From Blastococcus sp. CPCC 205250 (GTDB taxonomy: Bacteria > Actinomycetota > Actinomycetes > Mycobacteriales > Geodermatophilaceae): DNA of 64,000 nucleotides. Both the position numbers and the translations under genes were made by a program. Every line of letters starts with the position of its first letter. Position 1 is the stretch's first letter. The stretch is taken from NCBI RefSeq assembly GCF_019799925.1, contig NZ_JABGCG010000003.1, forward strand, positions 434,001 through 498,000, given 5' to 3'. Under the pieces are notes generated by a model, which worked only from the letters and a program-made list of their open reading frames with translations, made no database searches and was not told the DNA's origin. This document shows positions 59,865 to 64,000 of the stretch, one piece after another.

Positions 59865-61076
59865 TCAGCCGCCGACGGCGGTGGCGTCGGACTGGGCGAG
59901 GACGGCGTCGCGGGCGGCGCCCTCGGCGATCATCGCGCGGTAGCGCACGAGCTTGGCCGGCGCCCCGAAACCCACGGCGCCCACCAGGACCCCGCCGGCG
60001 AAGTAGCCGACGACCGTGCCCTTGACCGGGCCGCCCTCGAGCCCGGTGCCGTGCAGCTGCACGACCTCCTCGGCCAGGTCGGTCCGCCCGAACGTCTGGA
60101 TCTTCATGCCGAACTGGTCGGACCAGACGTAGGGCACCGCGAGCGCCGGCCCCTCGATGCCGAGGACGTCGCAGGCGACCACCTGCGTCTGGTCCACGGT
60201 GGTCGTCCAGTGCTCGTTGCGGTGGTGGCGGTTGCGGGACCCGTCCCACCAGGCAGCGATGTCGCCCACCGCCCAGACCCCGCTGGTGCCCAGCACGCGC
60301 CCGGAGGCGTCGCAGGCCACGCCGTCCGTGGTGTCCAGGCCGGCCCCGTCCAGCCAGCTCACGTCGGGGAGGGAACCGATGCCCACCAGCACGAGGTCGG
60401 CGGTGACCGTGGACCCGTCGGAGAGCTCGACGGTGCGCTCGTCGACGAACCGGGTGATCCGGGTGTCGCAGCGCAGGTCGAGGCCCGCCTCGGTGAACAG
60501 CCGGGCGGCCAGGGCGCCGACCTCCCGGCCCAGCGCGCGCTCGACCGGGACGGGCAGCGCCTCGAGGACGGTCACCTGCACGCCCTTCCCGTGGGCCGCG
60601 CAGGCGACCTCGGCGCCGATGAAGCCGGCCCCGACGATGAGCAGCGAGGACAGCGAGTCGAAGGCACCCCGCAGCGCGACGGCGTCCTCGAGGGTCCGCA
60701 GCGTGACCACGCCGGCCGGCTGGTCGGGCAGCGTGCGCGCGGTGACGCCGGTGGCGAGGACGACGGCGTCCCCCTGGACCGACGTGCCGTCCTCGAGCTC
60801 GACGGTGGTCCCGTGCAGCCCGACGGCCCGCGTGCCGAACACCATCGTGACGTCGAGCGCGGCGAGGGCCTCCGCGTCCTTGAACGTCGCCTTGGCCGGC
60901 TCCCAGGTGCCGTTGAGGATCTGCTTGGACAACGGCGGGCGGTCGTAGGGCGCGTGCACCTCCGCCCCGATCAGGGTGATGCGGCCGACGTGCCCGCGGG
61001 TGCGCAGCGCCTCGACGGTCCGCAGGCCGCCCAGGCCGGCCCCGACGACGACGACGTGCTCCGGGAGCTGCCCCAT
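59865..61076 (-). CDS. FAD-dependent ferredoxin reductase-like oxidoreductase
   Basis: 403 residues. Two dinucleotide motifs: HVVVVGAGLGGLRTVEALR (FAD) and SLLIVGAGFIGAEVACAAHG (NAD(P)); APYDRPPLSKQIL and a late VWAVGDIAAWW, VPYVWSDQFGMKIQTFG. This is the rubredoxin/ferredoxin reductase group that supplies P450s or dioxygenases. No P450 is in the window. Start overlaps the stop of the DoxX gene by one base (TGATG), so a membrane partner is likely. Confidence 0.88.
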   Translation of the reverse strand: MGQLPEHVVVVGAGLGGLRTVEALRTRGHVGRITLIGAEVHAPYDRPPLSKQILNGTWEPAKATFKDAEALAALDVTMVFGTRAVGLHGTTVELEDGTSVQGDAVVLATGVTARTLPDQPAGVVTLRTLEDAVALRGAFDSLSSLLIVGAGFIGAEVACAAHGKGVQVTVLEALPVPVERALGREVGALAARLFTEAGLDLRCDTRITRFVDERTVELSDGSTVTADLVLVGIGSLPDVSWLDGAGLDTTDGVACDASGRVLGTSGVWAVGDIAAWWDGSRNRHHRNEHWTTTVDQTQVVACDVLGIEGPALAVPYVWSDQFGMKIQTFGRTDLAEEVVQLHGTGLEGGPVKGTVVGYFAGGVLVGAVGFGAPAKLVRYRAMIAEGAARDAVLAQSDATAVGG

Positions 61077-61609
61077 CAGGGCGCGACGGCCTTCGGTGCC
61101 GGCTTGCGCCAGAAGGTGGCCAGCTGCGCGGCGGCCCCGCCGATGCCGAGGCCGGCGGCGAACAGCGCCGCCCGCGGGCCGGAGAACCGGTCGGTGCCCA
61201 GCGCCCGGTCCACGCTCCAGCCGCCGGGCCCCAGCGCGGCGAGGGCGATCGAGGCGACGGAGAGGTTGGCGACGTACTCCCACCCCTCGGCGGTGATCCA
61301 GAAGCCGTTGGGGATGTGCACCGACCGCGCGGCGACCGAGAGAGTGCCGACGACCGCGGCGGCGGCCAGCGGGGTCGCGGCACCGGCGACCAGCGCCGCG
61401 CCCGACCCGATCTCGACGACCGCGCTGGTGCGGGCCTGCAGCATCGGCTGCTTGAAGCCGATCGAGCCGAACCAGCCGGCGGTCCCCGCCAGGGTGCGGC
61501 CGTGCTTCACCCCGTGCGCGATCATCGTCCCGCCCACGGCGGTGCGCAGCAGGAACCGCGCGACTCCCGTGCCCGGAGCCGTCGTACCTGTCCGTGCCGT
61601 GCGGGCCAC
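61076..61609 (-). CDS. DoxX-family membrane protein
   Basis: 177 residues with four helices: VARFLLRTAVGGTMIAHGVKHG, SAVVEIGSGAALVAGAATPLAA, VANLSVASIALAALG, and AALFAAGLGIGGAAAQLATF. The N-terminal R(x)HG and GWFGSIGF phrases match DoxX. Such proteins take part in membrane redox complexes. GTG start with GGGAGAGTCC. Coupled to the FAD reductase gene. Confidence 0.83.
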   Translation of the reverse strand: MARTARTGTTAPGTGVARFLLRTAVGGTMIAHGVKHGRTLAGTAGWFGSIGFKQPMLQARTSAVVEIGSGAALVAGAATPLAAAAVVGTLSVAARSVHIPNGFWITAEGWEYVANLSVASIALAALGPGGWSVDRALGTDRFSGPRAALFAAGLGIGGAAAQLATFWRKPAPKAVAP

Positions 61610-61672
61610 CGGACTCTCCCTTCTGGAGGCCGGCCACGCGAGGCGGCCGGCCGTGGACTCGTGGGTGTGCGC

Positions 61673-61981
61673 TCAGTCCGAGGCGGGCAGCGGCTGGGCG
61701 CTCTTCTGCTGCAGCGTCGTGCCGTTGACCGCGACCGCGTGGTCGCCGGGCTTGACGCACAGCAGCTCCAGGCCCACACCCTCGTCGGCGTAGCGCTTGC
61801 CCATGAGGACACCGCTGCCGGCCTCGCCCTCGGCGGTCGCGCCGGCAGCCGGGGTCTCCCCCGGCGCCGTCATCGGCACGCCACCACAGGTCACGTCCAC
61901 GTCGCCCTCGGGCGCCCGGACCACGACCAGCGACGTCGCGTCGACCGCACTGGTCAGCGTCTGTCCGACCTTCAGCTTCAT
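61673..61981 (-). CDS. small hypothetical protein
   Basis: 102 residues. MKLKVGQTLTSAVDATSLVVVRAPEGDVDVTCGGVPM is followed by a low-complexity AAGATAEGEAGSG loop and GKRYADEGVGLELLCVKPGDHAVAVNG. It is beta-rich with two Cys (CGG, LLC) and reminiscent of a small barrel. Not recognised as a known family, but its place between the aldehyde dehydrogenase and the DoxX gene on the same strand suggests an accessory part of this catabolic unit. Confidence 0.65.
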   Translation of the reverse strand: MKLKVGQTLTSAVDATSLVVVRAPEGDVDVTCGGVPMTAPGETPAAGATAEGEAGSGVLMGKRYADEGVGLELLCVKPGDHAVAVNGTTLQQKSAQPLPASD

Positions 61982-62094
61982 CCACCCACTCCTCGTTCGA
62001 TCTGTCACGGCAGTCCCGGCGGCGGACGCGGGGGTCCGGCACCGCCGGGCGACGTCCGGGACGCCGGTCTGTGTCCCTGCTCCCAGGGAGTCCC

Positions 62095-63546
62095 TCAGGG
62101 GACCACGAGCCCCACGAGCTTGACGTCGAGGTACTCGTCGATGCCCTCGGCGCCGCCCTCGCGGCCGAGGCCGCTGACCCCGACGCCGCCGAAGGGCGCG
62201 GCCGCGGCCGTCGGGTTGATGTCGTTGACCCCGACGATGCCGAACCGCAGCGCCTCCGAGACGCGGACCGCCCGGCCGAGGTCGTTGGTGTAGACGTAGG
62301 AGGCCAGCCCGTACTCGGTGTCGTTGGCCCGCTGCACGACCTCGTCCTCGTCGTCGAACGGGATGAGCGCCGCGACCGGGCCGAAGGTCTCCTCGCGGTA
62401 GATCACCATCGACTCGTCGACGTCGGCCACCACGGTGGGCGCGAAGAACCGGCCGGCCGCGAGCTCGCCCTCGGCCAGCCGGGCGCCCCCGGAGAGCAGC
62501 CGGGCACCGCGGTCCACCGCGTCGTCGACCTGGCGCGCGACCTTCTCCACCGCCGCCTCGTCGACCAGCGGGCCGATGCCGACGCCCTCGACGGTGCCCG
62601 GCCCGACCTTGAGCCGGGCGACGCGGTCGACCAGGGCGGCGGAGAAGGCGTCGAGGATGCCGCGCTGCACGAAGATCCGGTTCGGGCTGATGCAGGCCTG
62701 GCCGGTGTTGAGGAACTTGACCAGCGCGGCCCCCTTGGCCGCGTGCACGGGGTCCGCGTCGTCGAACACGATCATCGGGGCGTGGCCGCCGAGCTCCATG
62801 GACACGCGCTTCATGGTGGCCGCGGCCCGTGCGGCGAGGGCCTTGCCGACCTCGGTCGAGCCGGTGAAGGTCAGCTTGCGCACCGCGGGCGAGTCCAGCA
62901 GCCGGTCGCCCACGGACTCCGGGCGGCTGGTCGTCACCAGGTTCGCCACGCCGGCCGGGAGCCCGGCCTCGGCGAGGATCTCGAACACGGCGACGGCGCA
63001 CAGCGGCGTCTGCTCGGCGGGCTTGAGCACGATCGTGCAGCCGGCCGCCACGGCGGGGGCGACCTTCCGCGTGATCATGGAGATCGGGTAGTTCCAGGGC
63101 GTGATCCCGGCGACGACGCCGACCGGCTGGCGGAGCACGGACAGCCGCTGCTCGGGGCGCGGCGAGGGGATGGTGCTGCCGTAGACCCGCTTGGCCTCCT
63201 CGGCGAACCAGCTGAGGAAGTCCGCGGCGTAGCGCACCTCGTTGCGGGCCGCCTTGAGCGGCTTGCCCTGCTCGGCGGTCATGAGGGCGGCGAGCTCCTC
63301 CGCCCGCTCGGTCATGAGCCGGTGGGCGGTCCAGAGCACCTCGGCGCGCTGGTAGGCGGTGGTGCGGCGCCACGCCGGGAACGCCGCCTCGGCGGCGGCG
63401 ACGGCGCGGTCGGCCTCGGCGGCGCCCGCATCGGCGGCCCGGCCGATCACCCGGCCGTTGCTCGGGTCGGTGACGTCGAAGGTGCGACCGTCGTCGGCCG
63501 GGAGCCACTTCCCGTCGATGTAGAGGGTCTCGCCGTCGTCCGCCAT
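62095..63546 (-). CDS. aldehyde dehydrogenase family protein
   Basis: 483 residues. NAD(P) site TPWNYPISMITRKVAPAVAAGC and TGSTEVGKALAARAA; catalytic Glu in ELGGHAPMIVFDD, nucleophile Cys in NTGQACISPNRI; EETFGPVAALIPF near the C-terminus. Close to succinate-semialdehyde-type dehydrogenases; could serve various aldehydes. ATG at MADDGETL preferred, with GGATGGG upstream; 15 codons remain open before. Head of the minus-strand gene row with the small protein, DoxX, reductase and SDR. Confidence 0.92.
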   Translation of the reverse strand: MADDGETLYIDGKWLPADDGRTFDVTDPSNGRVIGRAADAGAAEADRAVAAAEAAFPAWRRTTAYQRAEVLWTAHRLMTERAEELAALMTAEQGKPLKAARNEVRYAADFLSWFAEEAKRVYGSTIPSPRPEQRLSVLRQPVGVVAGITPWNYPISMITRKVAPAVAAGCTIVLKPAEQTPLCAVAVFEILAEAGLPAGVANLVTTSRPESVGDRLLDSPAVRKLTFTGSTEVGKALAARAAATMKRVSMELGGHAPMIVFDDADPVHAAKGAALVKFLNTGQACISPNRIFVQRGILDAFSAALVDRVARLKVGPGTVEGVGIGPLVDEAAVEKVARQVDDAVDRGARLLSGGARLAEGELAAGRFFAPTVVADVDESMVIYREETFGPVAALIPFDDEDEVVQRANDTEYGLASYVYTNDLGRAVRVSEALRFGIVGVNDINPTAAAAPFGGVGVSGLGREGGAEGIDEYLDVKLVGLVVP

Positions 63547-63646
63547 GCCACCCATCCATGTTTTCAAAGGCATCACAACATCGGCGAGCATACGGGCCGT
63601 GCATCCGCCGGTCGACCCCCCGGGACCGGCGGACGCGCGACCACCG

Positions 63647-64000
63647 TCAGGAGTCGGCGCGCAGCAGCAGGACGCCGCTGGGCGTGAGGCCGCCGCTGCT
63701 GACGACGGCGACGCGGGCGCTGTCCACCTGCCGGTCCCCGCCCTCGCCGCGCAGCTGGGTGACCGCCTCGTGCACCAGACCCATGCCGTGGGTGCGCCCG
63801 TGCGAGAGCTGCCCGCCGTGGGTGTTCAGCGGGAGGACGCCGTCGCGGGCGATGTTTCCGCCGCCCGCCAGGAAGTCCTTGGCCTCGCCCACCCCGCAGA
63901 AGCCCAGCCCCTCGATCCAGGACAGGCAGTTGAAGGTGAAGCCGTCGTAGAGGAGGGCGACGTCGACGTCGTCCGGGCGCAGGTCGGTCCGCGTCCACAT
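63647..64000 (-). CDS. thiolase-like (SCP2/lipid-transfer type) protein, 5' part outside window
   Basis: Only the C-terminal ~117 residues are present. DVDVALLYDGFTFNCLSWIEGLGFCGVGEAKDFL, LPLNTHGGQLSHGRTHGMGLVHEAVTQLRGEGGDRQV and SSGGLTPSGVLLLR are typical of the C-terminal domain of non-specific-lipid-transfer-like thiolases that partner with DUF35 proteins. The usual catalytic Cys/His set would be partly in the missing half. The first codon shown is just the window edge. Confidence 0.82.
   Translation of the reverse strand: MWTRTDLRPDDVDVALLYDGFTFNCLSWIEGLGFCGVGEAKDFLAGGGNIARDGVLPLNTHGGQLSHGRTHGMGLVHEAVTQLRGEGGDRQVDSARVAVVSSGGLTPSGVLLLRADS

Overview
The window is very GC-rich, uses many GTG and some TTG starts, has many 4-base start/stop overlaps, and carries mycothiol-dependent (DinB/MDMPI) enzymes, a PucR-type FasR with a fab-accD cluster, DUF3145, NarL-type two-component pairs and a mycofactocin-linked gene set. 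This points to a high-GC actinobacterium. A member of Geodermatophilaceae (Blastococcus/Geodermatophilus/Modestobacter-like) is my best guess, but that is an inference. No phage, plasmid, rRNA or CRISPR content was seen. One tRNA gene is present.

Layout. 0-3 kb: right part of a sugar ABC transporter operon (permease cut by the window edge, lipoprotein sugar-binding protein) divergent from a LacI regulator, with a perfect 16-bp operator between them. 3-5.4 kb: three overlapping minus-strand genes (PAP2 phosphatase, half-length pirin-like cupin, M20 amidohydrolase). 5.4-12.7 kb: fatty-acid synthesis locus fasR-fabD-fabH-acpP-fabF-accD, with an 11-bp-arm inverted repeat in front of fabD, a strong terminator after accD, and convergent DUF3145. 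fabD carries an extra biotinyl/lipoyl-like domain. 13-20 kb: membrane diguanylate cyclase, MDMPI protein, coiled-coil M23 peptidase, hemerythrin, tRNA-Met(CAT), DUF2254, DUF421 and YCII genes. 20.2-21.6 kb: a lower-GC methyltransferase gene lying between two near-identical 78/79-bp direct repeats made of the joined 3' ends of the flanking convergent genes; it looks like an insertion. 21.6-25.8 kb: SDR, second methyltransferase, two small membrane proteins, CYTH-CHAD protein. 26.2-30.6 kb: NarL-type response regulator, histidine kinase and S26 signal peptidase behind two DosR-like boxes, then a single-domain receiver, a STAS protein and a small unknown. 30.6-39 kb: Pro/Thr-repeat exported protein, second two-component pair with a multi-TM kinase, small membrane proteins, LppU-like protein, Ser/Thr kinase, K+ channel. 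39-47 kb: DinB protein, acyl-CoA dehydrogenase, second hemerythrin, alpha/beta hydrolase, methyltransferase, thioredoxin-reductase-like enzyme divergent from an XRE-cupin regulator, DUF5872 protein, NUDIX hydrolase.

46.7-64 kb is mainly acyl-CoA and alcohol/aldehyde catabolism: three thiolase-family genes (one cut by the right edge), a thioesterase, an enoyl-CoA hydratase with a long N-terminal extension, a CaiB-type CoA transferase with apparently rearranged domain order, an amidohydrolase, two hot-dog dehydratases, a mycofactocin-coupled-type SDR, an MftD-like FMN enzyme, an FAD reductase with a DoxX partner, and an aldehyde dehydrogenase. Two regulators sit among them: a TetR protein and a protein built of five tandem XRE-type helix-turn-helix units. 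A shared TTAC-type site occurs between this regulator pair and inside the promoter of the second thiolase.

The points most worth following are the five-HTH regulator, the FabD-lipoyl-like fusion lacking the modifiable lysine, the repeat-flanked methyltransferase insertion, and the DosR-like boxes before the 26-kb two-component system.
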